A DNA stretch of 64,000 bases from Scybalocola_A sp900557175 (lineage in GTDB: Bacteria > Bacillota > Clostridia > Lachnospirales > Lachnospiraceae). The stretch spans positions 11,156 to 75,155 of the forward strand of contig CALADH010000096.1 of NCBI GenBank assembly GCA_937890745.1. Direction: 5' to 3'. This document shows positions 8,366 to 18,416 of this stretch, piece after piece; the first letter of the stretch is position 1; every line of letters starts with the position of its first letter. Under the pieces are notes generated by a model that was not told the DNA's origin, ran no database searches, and saw only the letters and a list, made by a program, of their open reading frames with translations. The translations under genes were made by a program, and so were the position numbers.

Positions 8366-8920
8366 ATGGATGAAAGAGTAAAAGTGTATGAAGGGAAGAT
8401 GACAAAATCGGTGGAAAGCCTTGAGAGAGAGTATGCTTCAATCCGTGCAGGCCGTGCAAATCCGCATGTACTTGATAAGATTACAGTAGATTATTACGGC
8501 ACACCGACACCGATTCAGCAGGTAGGTAATATTTCTGTGCCGGAGGCGCGCATGATTTTAATCCAGCCATGGGAATCAAAGCTGATCAAGGAAATTGAAA
8601 AAGCGATTATGATGTCTGATTTGGGTATCACACCTTCAAATGACGGCCGTGCTATCCGTCTTGTGTTCCCTGAGCTTACAGAGGACAGACGTAAAGAGCT
8701 TGTAAAAGATGTAAAGAAAAAAGGCGAGGCAGCAAAGGTTGCTATCAGAAATATCCGCCGCGATGCCAATGACGCTTTTAAAAAGCAGAATAAGGCAAAA
8801 GAAATTACAGATGATGATTTCGAGAGCATTGAGGCTGATGTTCAGAAAATTACAGATAAGTATATTGCCGAGATTGATAAAGCTGTAGACGTAAAGAGCA
8901 AAGAGCTGCTGACGGTCTGA
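8366..8920 (+). CDS. frr: Ribosome recycling factor
   Basis: 184 residues, the usual length. It splits post-termination ribosomes together with EF-G. Conserved stretches SIRAGRANPHVLDKITVDYYG and GDLGITPSNDGRAIRLVFP-like sequence (here SDLGITPSNDG) and the long C-terminal helix (RRDANDAFKKQNK) are clear. ATG 8366 is chosen over an in-frame ATG at 8330 because AGGAGG (8350-8355) is correctly spaced from it and the extra N-terminus would be unusual. It follows pyrH by 68 bp and is followed by a hairpin. Confidence 0.96.
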   Translation: MDERVKVYEGKMTKSVESLEREYASIRAGRANPHVLDKITVDYYGTPTPIQQVGNISVPEARMILIQPWESKLIKEIEKAIMMSDLGITPSNDGRAIRLVFPELTEDRRKELVKDVKKKGEAAKVAIRNIRRDANDAFKKQNKAKEITDDDFESIEADVQKITDKYIAEIDKAVDVKSKELLTV

Positions 8921-8952
8921 TTGGCATACCGGCTCTGATCGACGATGCAAAG

Positions 8953-8981
8953 GGGGCTGTCATATTGACAGCCCCTTCATT
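8953..8981 (+). terminator. Hairpin between frr and uppS
   Basis: GGGGCTGTCA (8953-8962), TAT loop, TGACAGCCCC (8966-8975): a perfect 10-bp stem with only a short TTCATT tail. Likely a partial terminator that lowers expression of the downstream lipid genes. Confidence 0.65.
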
Positions 8982-9043
8982 GTGACATGGAAAGTGTTTT
9001 ACAGCGCTGTGTCACAAAAAACATACTAAAGGGGAAACTTATC

Positions 9044-9769
9044 ATGCAAAGAGAAATTGATGGAGAAATGCTCAACATTCCGCAGCATGTGGCGATTATT
9101 TTGGACGGCAACGGCCGCTGGGCAAAAAAGAGGCTTATGCCGCGCAATTACGGCCATGCACAGGGCAGTAAGAATGTAGAAAAGATGTGCGAGATTGCAT
9201 GGAATCTGGGAATTAAATATTTTACAGTTTATGCCTTTTCAACGGAAAACTGGAAGCGTCCGCAAAATGAAGTGGATGCGCTGATGAAGCTTTTGAGAAA
9301 TTATCTTAAGGACTGTATTAAGCGGACGACAAAAAATAATATGCGCGTCCGTGTGATTGGTGAAAAGCACGGTCTGTCGGATGATATCCGCGAGGCTATT
9401 GAGGAGCTTGAGGCTGTATCCGCGAAAAATACAGGGCTTAATTTTACGATTGCTCTAAATTACGGCAGCAGAGATGAGATGGTTCGGGCTGCACGAAAAA
9501 TGGCTGAAGATATAAAGCGCGGCAAGCTTTTGCCGGAAGCTGTCGATGAGGCGTGCTTTAACAGCTATCTTGACACATGGGAAGTCCCGGATCCGGATTT
9601 ATTAATCCGCACAAGCGGCGAACAGCGGCTTTCTAATTTTATGCTCTGGCAGCTTGCGTATACAGAGTTTTATTTTACGGATACGCTGTGGCCGGATTTT
9701 GACAGGAAGGCGCTTGTGGAAGCAATCCGCCAGTACAACAGCCGGGACAGAAGATTCGGCGGTGTATAA
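9044..9769 (+). CDS. uppS: Isoprenyl (undecaprenyl) diphosphate synthase
   Basis: Cis-prenyltransferase that extends farnesyl diphosphate with isopentenyl diphosphate to the lipid carrier for cell wall synthesis. 241 residues. DGNGRWAKKR carries the catalytic Asp and phosphate-binding Arg; FSTENWKRP and RTSGEQRLSNFMLWQ are the other family signatures. ATG 9044 is selected over 8987 because AAAGGGG (9028-9034) precedes it and the family motif normally begins about 20 residues in. cdsA follows after 12 bp. Confidence 0.95.
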   Translation: MQREIDGEMLNIPQHVAIILDGNGRWAKKRLMPRNYGHAQGSKNVEKMCEIAWNLGIKYFTVYAFSTENWKRPQNEVDALMKLLRNYLKDCIKRTTKNNMRVRVIGEKHGLSDDIREAIEELEAVSAKNTGLNFTIALNYGSRDEMVRAARKMAEDIKRGKLLPEAVDEACFNSYLDTWEVPDPDLLIRTSGEQRLSNFMLWQLAYTEFYFTDTLWPDFDRKALVEAIRQYNSRDRRFGGV

Positions 9770-9781
9770 GGAGGAACGGTT

Positions 9782-10588
9782 ATGTTTTGGACAAGATTAG
9801 CCAGCGGCATTGTACTTGTCGCTTTAATCGCTGCGGCAATTTTTGCCGGAAGCCCTGTCATGTTTTTACTTGCGGCATTTTTATCCTTTGCGGGCATTTA
9901 TGAAGTTTATAAGGCAAGGGGGCTTCACAGAGGCGCTTTGGCTGTTGCCGGTTTTGTGTCAACGACGATTTATATTATCTGTGCGTGGAAGGATTATGAA
10001 AACTGGGCGCTGATTGGTATCAGTGCCGGATTTCTTCTGACGATGTGCGTTTATGTTTTTTCCTTTCCGACATTTAAGGCGGCGGATGCGGCCTATGCTG
10101 TTTTCGGCTTTATTTATGTCCCGGTGCTGATGATGTGCATGTATAAGGTGCGGACAATGCCGGAGGGAATTTATCTTGTGCCGCTGATTTTTATAAGCGC
10201 ATGGGGCAATGACACGCTGGCATATTGTGTCGGCAAGCTTTTCGGACGCCATAAGATGGCGCCGGTGTTAAGTCCGAAAAAAAGTGTGGAGGGCTTTATC
10301 GGCGGTATTTTAGGCGCGGCAGCGCTTGGCGCGCTTTACGGTCTGTTTTATAATACAAAGGCGCCGGCCGGATATTCAGTGAATTATGTTCCTGTTTTTG
10401 CAATTATATGTGGTCTTGCCGGAGCAATTTCTGTTGTCGGGGATTTGACGGCGTCGGCTATTAAAAGAGATTACGGTATTAAGGATTACAGTCATCTGAT
10501 TCCGGGGCATGGCGGCATTATGGACAGATTCGACAGTATTTTATTTACAGCGCCGGTTGTGTATCTGCTGGCGCAGACGATTCTTTAG
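9782..10588 (+). CDS. cdsA: Phosphatidate cytidylyltransferase
   Basis: Makes CDP-diacylglycerol from phosphatidate and CTP, the branch point of phospholipid synthesis. 268 residues, about eight membrane helices. The family signature is complete near the C-terminus: SAIKRDYGIKDYSHLIPGHG followed by GIMDRFDS, with the metal-binding aspartates. A strong AGGAGG site precedes the ATG. CDP-diacylglycerol would be consumed by PgsA, encoded at 52785. Confidence 0.95.
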   Translation: MFWTRLASGIVLVALIAAAIFAGSPVMFLLAAFLSFAGIYEVYKARGLHRGALAVAGFVSTTIYIICAWKDYENWALIGISAGFLLTMCVYVFSFPTFKAADAAYAVFGFIYVPVLMMCMYKVRTMPEGIYLVPLIFISAWGNDTLAYCVGKLFGRHKMAPVLSPKKSVEGFIGGILGAAALGALYGLFYNTKAPAGYSVNYVPVFAIICGLAGAISVVGDLTASAIKRDYGIKDYSHLIPGHGGIMDRFDSILFTAPVVYLLAQTIL

Positions 10589-10600
10589 GAGTGAGGATTT

Positions 10601-11743
10601 TTGAAAACAGTAAGTATATTGGGCTCGACAGGCTCGATTGGCACACAGACATTGGACGTTGTTAAAAATAATGATGATCTTTGTGTGGCAGCTCTTGCTG
10701 CCGGAAGCAATATTAAGCTTTTAGAGGCTCAGATCAGAGCATTCAGACCGCGCCTTGCGGCAGTGTGGAATGAGAAAAAGGCATGTGAGCTTCGGGAAAA
10801 TATAAAGGATTTGGATGTGCGTGTCGTTTCGGGGATGGACGGTCTTATAGAGGCGGCGACAATTGAGACGGCGGACATTGTGCTGACAGCGGTTGTCGGT
10901 ATGATTGGCATACAGCCGACCATTGCGGCCATTAAAGCAGGCAAGGATATTGCACTTGCCAATAAAGAAACACTTGTATGTGCCGGACATATCATTATGC
11001 CGCTTGCAAAGGAATATAATGTGAATATACTTCCGGTTGACAGCGAGCATTCTGCAATTTTTCAGTCATTAAACGGCGAACGGCAAAATCATATACGCCG
11101 GATTTTGCTGACAGCTTCCGGCGGGCCGTTCAGAGGTAAAAAAACAGAGGATTTAAAAAATATCCGCGTTGAGGACGCGCTAAAGCATCCGAACTGGGTG
11201 ATGGGACAAAAGATTACGATTGATTCAGCGACTTTAGTTAATAAAGGGCTTGAAGTCATTGAGGCAAAGTGGCTTTTCGGTACGGATCTGGATAAAATAC
11301 AGGTTGTTGTTCATCCTCAGAGCGTCATTCACTCGGCGGTAGAATTTGAAGATAAGGGGATTATCGCCCAGCTTGGTACGCCGGATATGCGTCTGCCGAT
11401 CCAGTATGCACTTTTTTATCCGCAGCGCCGGCCTTTGAATTCAGAGCCGCTTGATTTATTTAAGCTTTCCCAAATGACTTTTGAGGCGCCGGATACAAAG
11501 ACATTCCGTGGACTTTTGCTTGCTTATAAGGCAGCGCGCGTGGGCGGCCTTATGCCGACGGTCTTTAATGCAGCCAATGAGCGGGCTGTGGCGAAGTTCC
11601 TTGGAAGAAAGATTGGTTTTTTAGATATTTATGATATTATAGAGGCTGCCATGGATGACTGCTGTCAAAAGGAAAATCCGTCGGTGGACGATATTCTTTC
11701 GGCGGAGGCGGCAGCCTACGATTTAATTGAAAGCAGGTGGTAA
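10601..11743 (+). CDS. dxr: 1-deoxy-D-xylulose 5-phosphate reductoisomerase
   Basis: Converts DXP to MEP with NADPH, second step of the MEP isoprenoid pathway. 380 residues. NADPH-binding GSTGSIGTQTLD is at the N-terminus; VDSEHSAIFQ holds the metal-binding Asp/Glu and HPQSVIHS the flexible-loop region. The start is TTG, with AGGAGTGAGG upstream; no in-frame ATG fits. It sits with ispG in the same cluster, so two MEP steps are co-expressed with uppS, which consumes the product. Confidence 0.95.
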   Translation: MKTVSILGSTGSIGTQTLDVVKNNDDLCVAALAAGSNIKLLEAQIRAFRPRLAAVWNEKKACELRENIKDLDVRVVSGMDGLIEAATIETADIVLTAVVGMIGIQPTIAAIKAGKDIALANKETLVCAGHIIMPLAKEYNVNILPVDSEHSAIFQSLNGERQNHIRRILLTASGGPFRGKKTEDLKNIRVEDALKHPNWVMGQKITIDSATLVNKGLEVIEAKWLFGTDLDKIQVVVHPQSVIHSAVEFEDKGIIAQLGTPDMRLPIQYALFYPQRRPLNSEPLDLFKLSQMTFEAPDTKTFRGLLLAYKAARVGGLMPTVFNAANERAVAKFLGRKIGFLDIYDIIEAAMDDCCQKENPSVDDILSAEAAAYDLIESRW

Positions 11744-11744
11744 A

Positions 11745-12767
11745 TTGGGCATTATCATTGCAATACTCATATTTGGTATCATTGTGATATTTCATGAATT
11801 CGGACATTTTATACTGGCAAAGAAAAATGGTATCCGTGTCAATGAATTTGCAGTGGGAATGGGGCCAAAGTTGTTTGGTATTAAAAAAGGTGAGACAGAG
11901 TATGCGTTAAGGCTTCTGCCGCTTGGCGGCGCCTGTGTCATGGCCGGTGAGGATGAGGAGGCAACCGATGACGGCTGCTTTAATTCAAAGTCGGTGTGGG
12001 CCAGAATGTCTGTAATTTTGGCAGGACCTGTGTTTAACTTTGTTCTTGCATTTGTGTTTGCAATTATTATTCTCGGCTTTTCCGGGATTACACCGAGCGA
12101 GGTCGGCGGCTTTGCCCCGAATTCTCCGGCGCAGGCGGCGGGACTTCAAGAGGGCGATATTATTAAAGAAATCGGCGGCGAGCGGGTGCATATGTTCAGC
12201 GAAGTGAAGATGCATATGGTGCTTGATCCGCAGGCATCCTATGAGGTTGTGTACGAGCGTGACGGACAGACGTATGAGACTGTCATTGAAACGGTTCAGG
12301 GTGAGGACGGCTATCCGATGATCGGTGTGACGGCCTATGCGCGGAAAGCCAATTTTGCAGAGATGTTCCAGTATGGCTATTATGAAGTTAAGTATAATAT
12401 TGAGCTTGTTATTAAGAGTCTCGGAATGCTTTTTTCAGGACAGCTGACAAAGGATGATGTGGCCGGGCCTGTGGGTATGACGCAGATGATTGATGAAAAC
12501 TATAATATGGCAAAAAATTACGGCGTATCGTCGGTCATTTTGACAATGATGAATCTTGTTGTCATTTTAAGCGCCAACTTAGGCGTCATGAATCTTTTGC
12601 CGATTCCGGCGCTGGACGGCGGACGTTTTCTTTTCCTTATTATAGAGGCTGTCCGGGGAAAGCCTGTGGACAGAAACAAAGAAGGTTTTGTTAATTTTAT
12701 CGGCTTTGCGCTTTTAATGGTACTCATGGTATTTATTTTATTTAATGATATTGCGAGACTTTTTTAA
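11745..12767 (+). CDS. rseP: RseP-type site-2 intramembrane metalloprotease
   Basis: Membrane zinc protease that cuts anti-sigma factors and remnant signal peptides. About 340 residues. The zinc motif HEFGH is in the first helix, a PDZ domain occupies about residues 115-190 (GLQEGDIIKEIGGERVH), and NLLPIPALDGGR holds the third ligand Asp. TTG 11745 with AGGTGG six bases upstream is preferred to TTG 11727, which would overlap dxr. Membership of this cluster is typical of Clostridia. Confidence 0.93.
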   Translation: MGIIIAILIFGIIVIFHEFGHFILAKKNGIRVNEFAVGMGPKLFGIKKGETEYALRLLPLGGACVMAGEDEEATDDGCFNSKSVWARMSVILAGPVFNFVLAFVFAIIILGFSGITPSEVGGFAPNSPAQAAGLQEGDIIKEIGGERVHMFSEVKMHMVLDPQASYEVVYERDGQTYETVIETVQGEDGYPMIGVTAYARKANFAEMFQYGYYEVKYNIELVIKSLGMLFSGQLTKDDVAGPVGMTQMIDENYNMAKNYGVSSVILTMMNLVVILSANLGVMNLLPIPALDGGRFLFLIIEAVRGKPVDRNKEGFVNFIGFALLMVLMVFILFNDIARLF

Positions 12768-12795
12768 TTCGCAATCATATATGGAGGAATGATTT

Positions 12796-13854
12796 ATGTT
12801 GAGAGAAGATACAAAGGTCATTCACATCGGCGATGTGGCTATCGGAGGAAATCATCCGGTAGCCATTCAGTCTATGTGCAATACGAAAACAGAAGATGTA
12901 AAGTCAACGGTTGAGCAGATATTGCGGCTTGAGGCGGCAGGCTGTGAGATTATCCGTGTTGCCGTGCCGACAATGGAGGCTGCCGCGGCGGTGAAAGAAA
13001 TTAAGAAGCAGATACATATTCCGCTTGTCGGCGATATCCATTTTGATTACCGCCTTGCCATTGCCGCAGTCAAAAACGGCATTGATAAGATTCGTATTAA
13101 TCCGGGCAATATCGGCGGTGCCGACAGAGTGAAGGCTGTTGTCGATGAATGTAAGATGCGAAATATTCCGATCCGCGTCGGCGTCAACAGCGGTTCTTTA
13201 GAAAAGCCGCTCATAGAAAAATACGGCCGCGTGACGGCGGAGGGCATTGTGGAGAGCGCTCTCGACAAAGTGAAAATGATTGAAGATCTGGATTATGATA
13301 ATATTGTCATTAGTATTAAGTCATCGGATGTGCTTATGTGTGTGAAAGCACATGAGCTTATTGCAAAACAGACGCGCTATCCGCTGCATGTCGGTATTAC
13401 GGAGGCGGGAACGCTACTTTCAGGGAATATTAAGTCATCCGTCGGGCTTGGCATCATTCTTCATGAGGGTATCGGCAATACAATCCGTGTGTCTTTAACA
13501 GGCGATCCGGTGGAGGAAATTAAGTCGGCGAAGCTTATTTTGAAAACACTTGGGCTTAGAAAGGGCGGCATTGAGGTTGTGTCCTGTCCGACCTGCGGCA
13601 GAACGAAAATTGATTTAATCGGTCTTGCAAATCAGGTTGAAAATATGGTTCAGGATATTGATCTGGATATTAAGGTTGCTGTCATGGGCTGCGTCGTCAA
13701 CGGACCGGGCGAGGCGAGAGAGGCAGATATCGGCATTGCCGGCGGCATCGGCGAAGGACTTTTGATTAAGCATGGTGAAGTTGTGAAAAAAGTGCCGGAA
13801 GCGATGCTTTTAGAAACTTTAAGACAAGAACTTTTAAACTGGAAGCGGGATTAA
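12796..13854 (+). CDS. ispG: 4-hydroxy-3-methylbut-2-enyl diphosphate synthase (flavodoxin/ferredoxin)
   Basis: [4Fe-4S] enzyme converting MEcPP to HMBPP in the MEP pathway. 352 residues, the compact bacterial form. The three cluster cysteines are seen in SCPTCGRTKID (two) and GCVVNGPGEA (one), the Glu ligand being in the same stretch. The N-terminal TIM barrel begins with NHPVAIQSMCNTKTEDV. GGAGG precedes the ATG. It abuts polC. Confidence 0.96.
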   Translation: MLREDTKVIHIGDVAIGGNHPVAIQSMCNTKTEDVKSTVEQILRLEAAGCEIIRVAVPTMEAAAAVKEIKKQIHIPLVGDIHFDYRLAIAAVKNGIDKIRINPGNIGGADRVKAVVDECKMRNIPIRVGVNSGSLEKPLIEKYGRVTAEGIVESALDKVKMIEDLDYDNIVISIKSSDVLMCVKAHELIAKQTRYPLHVGITEAGTLLSGNIKSSVGLGIILHEGIGNTIRVSLTGDPVEEIKSAKLILKTLGLRKGGIEVVSCPTCGRTKIDLIGLANQVENMVQDIDLDIKVAVMGCVVNGPGEAREADIGIAGGIGEGLLIKHGEVVKKVPEAMLLETLRQELLNWKRD

Positions 13855-13857
13855 GTG

Positions 13858-16800
13858 ATGAATACGTCATTTTTTAAAGTGTTTCCGGTGCTTAATCTTG
13901 ACAGCGAGTGTACAGGCTGGTTTTCGGACGTTTCTGTGGCAAAGGTGACGGCTTCAAAGGCAAAGCAGCGTATATGCGTTTATATTGAGAGCGGCCGTCT
14001 GCTTCCGAGAAATATTGTCAAGGCTGCGGAGTGCGAGATTAAGCGGCAGCTTTTCGGAAAAGCGGAAGCTGCCATTAAACTTTGCGAGCATTATACATTG
14101 TCAGAGCAGCATACGCCGGAAGTGATTTTTGAAATGTACTATCCGGCGATTATGGACGAACTGACGGCAGAAAGCGAGCTTGAAGCCAGTCTTTTTCATA
14201 AAGCGCCAAAGGAATTTTTAAGCCGGAATAAGCTTCATATTGAAATCCCGGAAAATTTTGTGGCAGCACAGAAGATGAAGCGCGTCAGCGAGGTTGTGAC
14301 ACAGATTTACAGAGAACGCTTTGATATTGATCTTGAAATCGAAATTACCCAGCTTGAAAAATCCGAAAGCCGCTACGCGAAGGATGCGGAGGAGGCGCTT
14401 CGCCAGGAGGTTCACAAAATTGTAGCAACCTACGAGGAAACGAAAAAAGAAGCGAAAGAGGAGCTTAAGCACGAAAAAGAAGAAGCACAAAAGAAAAAGG
14501 AATTTGTCCGCAGAGAAAAGACATATCAGCAGAAGAAAATTGTGGACAAGGATATTTTCTACGGCAGAGGCTTTGAGGGCGAGGAGACGCCGATTTGTGA
14601 TATTGTCGATGAAATCGGAGAGGTTGTTGTCCGTGGACAGATTTTCTTTGTAGATACCCGTGAAATCCGAAATGAAAAGACGATTATTATTTTCAATGTG
14701 ACTGATTTTACGGACAGTATTACGGCGAAGCTTTTTGTAAAAAATGAGATGCTTGCCGACGTGCTCTCAAATATTAAAAAAGGGAATTTCATCCGCATGA
14801 AGGGCATGGCAGTGCTGGATAAGTTTGACAGGGAGATTTCTATTGCATCGGTTGTTGGTATTAAGAAAATACCGGATTTCAGGCAGAAGCGGGCGGATAA
14901 CAGTCCGAGAAAACGCGTTGAGCTTCATGCCCATACGATGATGAGCGATATGGATAGTGTGGCCGATTGTACGGCAATGCTTGAGGCAGCTTACGGCTGG
15001 GGACATCCGGCCTGTGCCATCACAGATCACGGCGTTGTTCAGGCTTTTCCTGATGCAAACCATTATATCGAAAAGATTGACGGTGCTGCAAAAAAGGCTT
15101 ATCAGAGTGAGCATCCGGAGGCAGACAAGGCAGAGCTAAAAGGTGTTGCGGCACCGTTTAAGGTGATTTACGGCGTGGAGGCTTATATTGTCGATGATTT
15201 AAAAGAAATTGTTTTTAATTCAAAGGGACAGAGTCTCGACGGTGATTTTGTTGTCTTTGATATAGAAACAACAGGTTTTTCGCCGGTTAAAAATAAAATT
15301 ATTGAAATCGGTGCGGTGAAGGTGTCTAAAGGTGCGATTACAGACCGTTTTTCAACTTTCGTCAATCCCGAAGTGCCGATTCCGTTTGAAATTGAAAAGC
15401 TGACAAGTATTAATGACGATATGGTGATGGATGCGCCGGTGATTGAGACTGTACTGCCTGAATTTATGAAATTCTGCGACGGCTGTATGATGGTTGCCCA
15501 TAATGCGGAATTTGATATGAGCTTTATAAGAGAAAATTGCCGAAGACAAAATATGCCGGCAGAGTTTACCGTTGTCGATACGCTCGGCATGGCCCGCAGT
15601 ATGTTTGAAAATCTGAAGAACTATAAGCTTGATACTGTCGTTGAGGCGGTCGGCGGCAGTCTTGAGCATCACCACCGGGCTGTGGATGATGCCGAGTCGA
15701 CGGCAGATATTTTTGTGAAGCTTGTGGCGCGGTTAAAAGATAAGGGCGTGACAGATCTAGATGCCTTAAATAAAATGTCGCATATGTCGGAGAGTGCCAT
15801 CAAGAAGCTGAGGACATTCCACTGTATTATTTTAGTGAAAAATGAGACGGGACGTGTCAACCTTTACCGGCTTGTATCGATGTCTCACCTCAATTATTAT
15901 GCAAGGCGGCCGAGAATTCCAAAGAGTCTTTTAAATCAGTACAGAGAAGGACTCATTGTCGGCTCAGCCTGTGAGGCGGGCGAACTGTTTTCGGCGGTTG
16001 CGGAGGAACGCCCGGCCGATGAGATTGCGCGTATCGTAAGCTTTTATGATTATCTTGAAATACAGCCGATTGGCAATAACCATTTTATGATTGACAGCGA
16101 GAAGCACCCGAATGTTCACAATGAGGAAGATTTACGGGCATTAAACCGTAAGATTGTGGCGCTTGGCGAGCAGTTTAATAAGAAGGTATGCGCGACATGC
16201 GACGTTCATTTCTTAAATCCGGAGGATTCTCTTTACAGAAGTGTCATTATGGCCGGCAAAGGCTTTGCCGATGCGGATAATCAGCCGCCGCTTTTTCTTC
16301 GGACAACGGAGGAAATGTTGGCGGAGTTTGCCTATCTCGGGGAGGAAAAGGCAGAGGAGGTTGTTATTACAAATACGAACCTTGTCGCTGATGAAATAGA
16401 GCGTATTTCTCCGGTAAGCCCGGATAAATGTCCGCCGGTCATTGAAAATTCCGACGGTATTTTAAGAAATATATGTTATGAAAAGGCCCATGATATGTAC
16501 GGTGAAAATTTACCGGAAATTGTTGTGGAGCGCCTTGAGAGAGAATTAAACTCCATTATAAGCAACGGTTTTGCCGTGATGTATATTATCGCGCAGAAGC
16601 TTGTGTGGAAATCGGTGGCGGACGGCTATCTTGTCGGTTCAAGAGGCAGTGTTGGTTCGTCCTTTGCGGCTTTCTGTGCCGGTATTACGGAGGTAAACTC
16701 TCTGCAGGCCCACTACCTTTGTCCGAATTGTAAGTATGTTGATTTTGATTCGGATTATGTCAAAAGCTTTTCGGGACGTTCAGGCTGCGATATGGAAGAT

Positions 16801-18324
16801 AAGCTTTGTCCTGTCTGCGGCCAGCCGCTTTCAAAAGAGGGGCATGATATTCCGTTTGAGACTTTCCTCGGATTTAAGGGAAATAAAGAGCCGGATATTG
16901 ACTTAAATTTCTCAGGTGAGTATCAGAGTAAGGCACATGACTATACGGAAGTTATTTTCGGGCACGGACAGACTTTCCGTGCCGGAACGATCGGTACGCT
17001 GGCTGAAAAAACGGCGTTCGGCTATGCGAGAGGCTATTATGAAGACAGGGGAATTCACAAAAGAGGCTGTGAGCTTGCGCGGATTGCGGAAGGCTGTGTC
17101 GGCGTGCGCCGTACAACAGGCCAGCATCCGGGCGGTATTATCGTTGTGCCGATGGGCATGGAGATTTACACGTTTACGCCGGTACAGCACCCGGCAAATG
17201 ATGTTAATTCAAAGACAATCACGACACATTTTGATTATCACTCGATTGACCATAACCTTTTAAAGCTTGATATTCTCGGACACGATGATCCGACAATGAT
17301 AAGAATGCTGGAGGATATTACCGGAGTCGATGCGACGAAAATCCGTCTTGATGATCCGGACGTTTTATCATTGTTTCACGGACTTGATGCCCTCCACATT
17401 AAGCCGGAGGATATTGGCGGCACAGACCTTGGCTCGCTTGGTATTCCGGAGTTTGGCACAGACTTTGTTATGCAGATGCTAAGAGATACCCAGCCGGAAG
17501 CTTTTTCAGACCTTGTGCGTATTTCCGGGCTTTCCCACGGTACGGACGTGTGGCTTGGCAATGCACAGACACTGATTCAGGAAGGCAAATGTACGATTTC
17601 ATCAGCCATCTGTACCCGTGATGATATTATGATCTACCTTATTAATAAGGGGATTGAATCGGAGCAGTCATTTAAAATCATGGAAAGCGTGCGAAAGGGT
17701 AAAGGACTGACTGCCGAGTGGGAAGAAATTATGAAGGAACATGATGTGCCTGACTGGTATATCTGGTCATGTAAAAAAATTAAATATATGTTCCCGAAAG
17801 CCCATGCGGTTGCCTACGTTATGATGGGCTTTAGAATTGCATGGTTTAAAATCCATGAACCGCTTGCCTACTATGCGGCTTTCTTCAGTATCCGTGCGAC
17901 GGCTTTTGATTACGGTCTCATGTGTCAGGGCAAGGAAGCACTTGACCGGCATATTAAAAATTATAAGGCAAATCCCGATTTAAGTAAGAAAGAGCAGGAT
18001 ACGTTAAAAGATATGCGTATCGTCCAGGAAATGTATGCGAGAGGCTTTGAATTTTTACCGATTGATTTGTATGCATCGCAGGCGACAAAATTCATTATTA
18101 AAGACGGAAAGCTTCTGCCGCCGTTTTCAACAATCGAGGGCATGGGCGGCATCGCTGCCGAGGCGCTTGTAGAGGAAGCAGCTAAAGGCAAATTTATGTC
18201 TAAGGATGATATCCGTCAGAGAGCAAAGGTTTCTCAGACAACGATTGATACGATGACAGAGCTTGGACTTTTAGGTGATCTGCCAAATAGTAATCAGCTT
18301 TCAATATTTGACATGATGATATAA
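13858..18324 (+). CDS. polC: DNA polymerase III alpha subunit, Gram-positive PolC type
   Basis: Replicative polymerase with built-in proofreading, 1488 residues. Order: N-terminal domain, an OB-fold region (about 240-330), a PHP domain starting ELHAHTMMSDMDSV near 353, an inserted DEDDh 3'-5' exonuclease (VVFDIETTGF near 464; HHRAVDDAEST near 605), and the polymerase palm/fingers. A zinc-binding segment with two CxxC pairs (CPNC and CPVC) lies near 950-990. GTG 13855 adjoins ATG 13858; either could start. This enzyme is confined to low-G+C Gram-positives and close relatives and is strong taxonomic evidence. Confidence 0.97.
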   Translation: MNTSFFKVFPVLNLDSECTGWFSDVSVAKVTASKAKQRICVYIESGRLLPRNIVKAAECEIKRQLFGKAEAAIKLCEHYTLSEQHTPEVIFEMYYPAIMDELTAESELEASLFHKAPKEFLSRNKLHIEIPENFVAAQKMKRVSEVVTQIYRERFDIDLEIEITQLEKSESRYAKDAEEALRQEVHKIVATYEETKKEAKEELKHEKEEAQKKKEFVRREKTYQQKKIVDKDIFYGRGFEGEETPICDIVDEIGEVVVRGQIFFVDTREIRNEKTIIIFNVTDFTDSITAKLFVKNEMLADVLSNIKKGNFIRMKGMAVLDKFDREISIASVVGIKKIPDFRQKRADNSPRKRVELHAHTMMSDMDSVADCTAMLEAAYGWGHPACAITDHGVVQAFPDANHYIEKIDGAAKKAYQSEHPEADKAELKGVAAPFKVIYGVEAYIVDDLKEIVFNSKGQSLDGDFVVFDIETTGFSPVKNKIIEIGAVKVSKGAITDRFSTFVNPEVPIPFEIEKLTSINDDMVMDAPVIETVLPEFMKFCDGCMMVAHNAEFDMSFIRENCRRQNMPAEFTVVDTLGMARSMFENLKNYKLDTVVEAVGGSLEHHHRAVDDAESTADIFVKLVARLKDKGVTDLDALNKMSHMSESAIKKLRTFHCIILVKNETGRVNLYRLVSMSHLNYYARRPRIPKSLLNQYREGLIVGSACEAGELFSAVAEERPADEIARIVSFYDYLEIQPIGNNHFMIDSEKHPNVHNEEDLRALNRKIVALGEQFNKKVCATCDVHFLNPEDSLYRSVIMAGKGFADADNQPPLFLRTTEEMLAEFAYLGEEKAEEVVITNTNLVADEIERISPVSPDKCPPVIENSDGILRNICYEKAHDMYGENLPEIVVERLERELNSIISNGFAVMYIIAQKLVWKSVADGYLVGSRGSVGSSFAAFCAGITEVNSLQAHYLCPNCKYVDFDSDYVKSFSGRSGCDMEDKLCPVCGQPLSKEGHDIPFETFLGFKGNKEPDIDLNFSGEYQSKAHDYTEVIFGHGQTFRAGTIGTLAEKTAFGYARGYYEDRGIHKRGCELARIAEGCVGVRRTTGQHPGGIIVVPMGMEIYTFTPVQHPANDVNSKTITTHFDYHSIDHNLLKLDILGHDDPTMIRMLEDITGVDATKIRLDDPDVLSLFHGLDALHIKPEDIGGTDLGSLGIPEFGTDFVMQMLRDTQPEAFSDLVRISGLSHGTDVWLGNAQTLIQEGKCTISSAICTRDDIMIYLINKGIESEQSFKIMESVRKGKGLTAEWEEIMKEHDVPDWYIWSCKKIKYMFPKAHAVAYVMMGFRIAWFKIHEPLAYYAAFFSIRATAFDYGLMCQGKEALDRHIKNYKANPDLSKKEQDTLKDMRIVQEMYARGFEFLPIDLYASQATKFIIKDGKLLPPFSTIEGMGGIAAEALVEEAAKGKFMSKDDIRQRAKVSQTTIDTMTELGLLGDLPNSNQLSIFDMMI

Positions 18325-18331
18325 TATCCAT

Positions 18332-18391
18332 GGAAAAAATCCTGTCCGGCATGGATGAATGCTTCAGAGATGGGATTTTTTCCGTTTTTTT
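18332..18391 (+). terminator. Terminator after polC
   Basis: Perfect 11-bp stem GGAAAAAATCC (18332-18342) and GGATTTTTTCC (18373-18383) with a 30-base loop, followed by GT8C. Confidence 0.85.
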
Positions 18392-18416
18392 TCATCATGT
18401 TATTTTTTTGTTAAAA

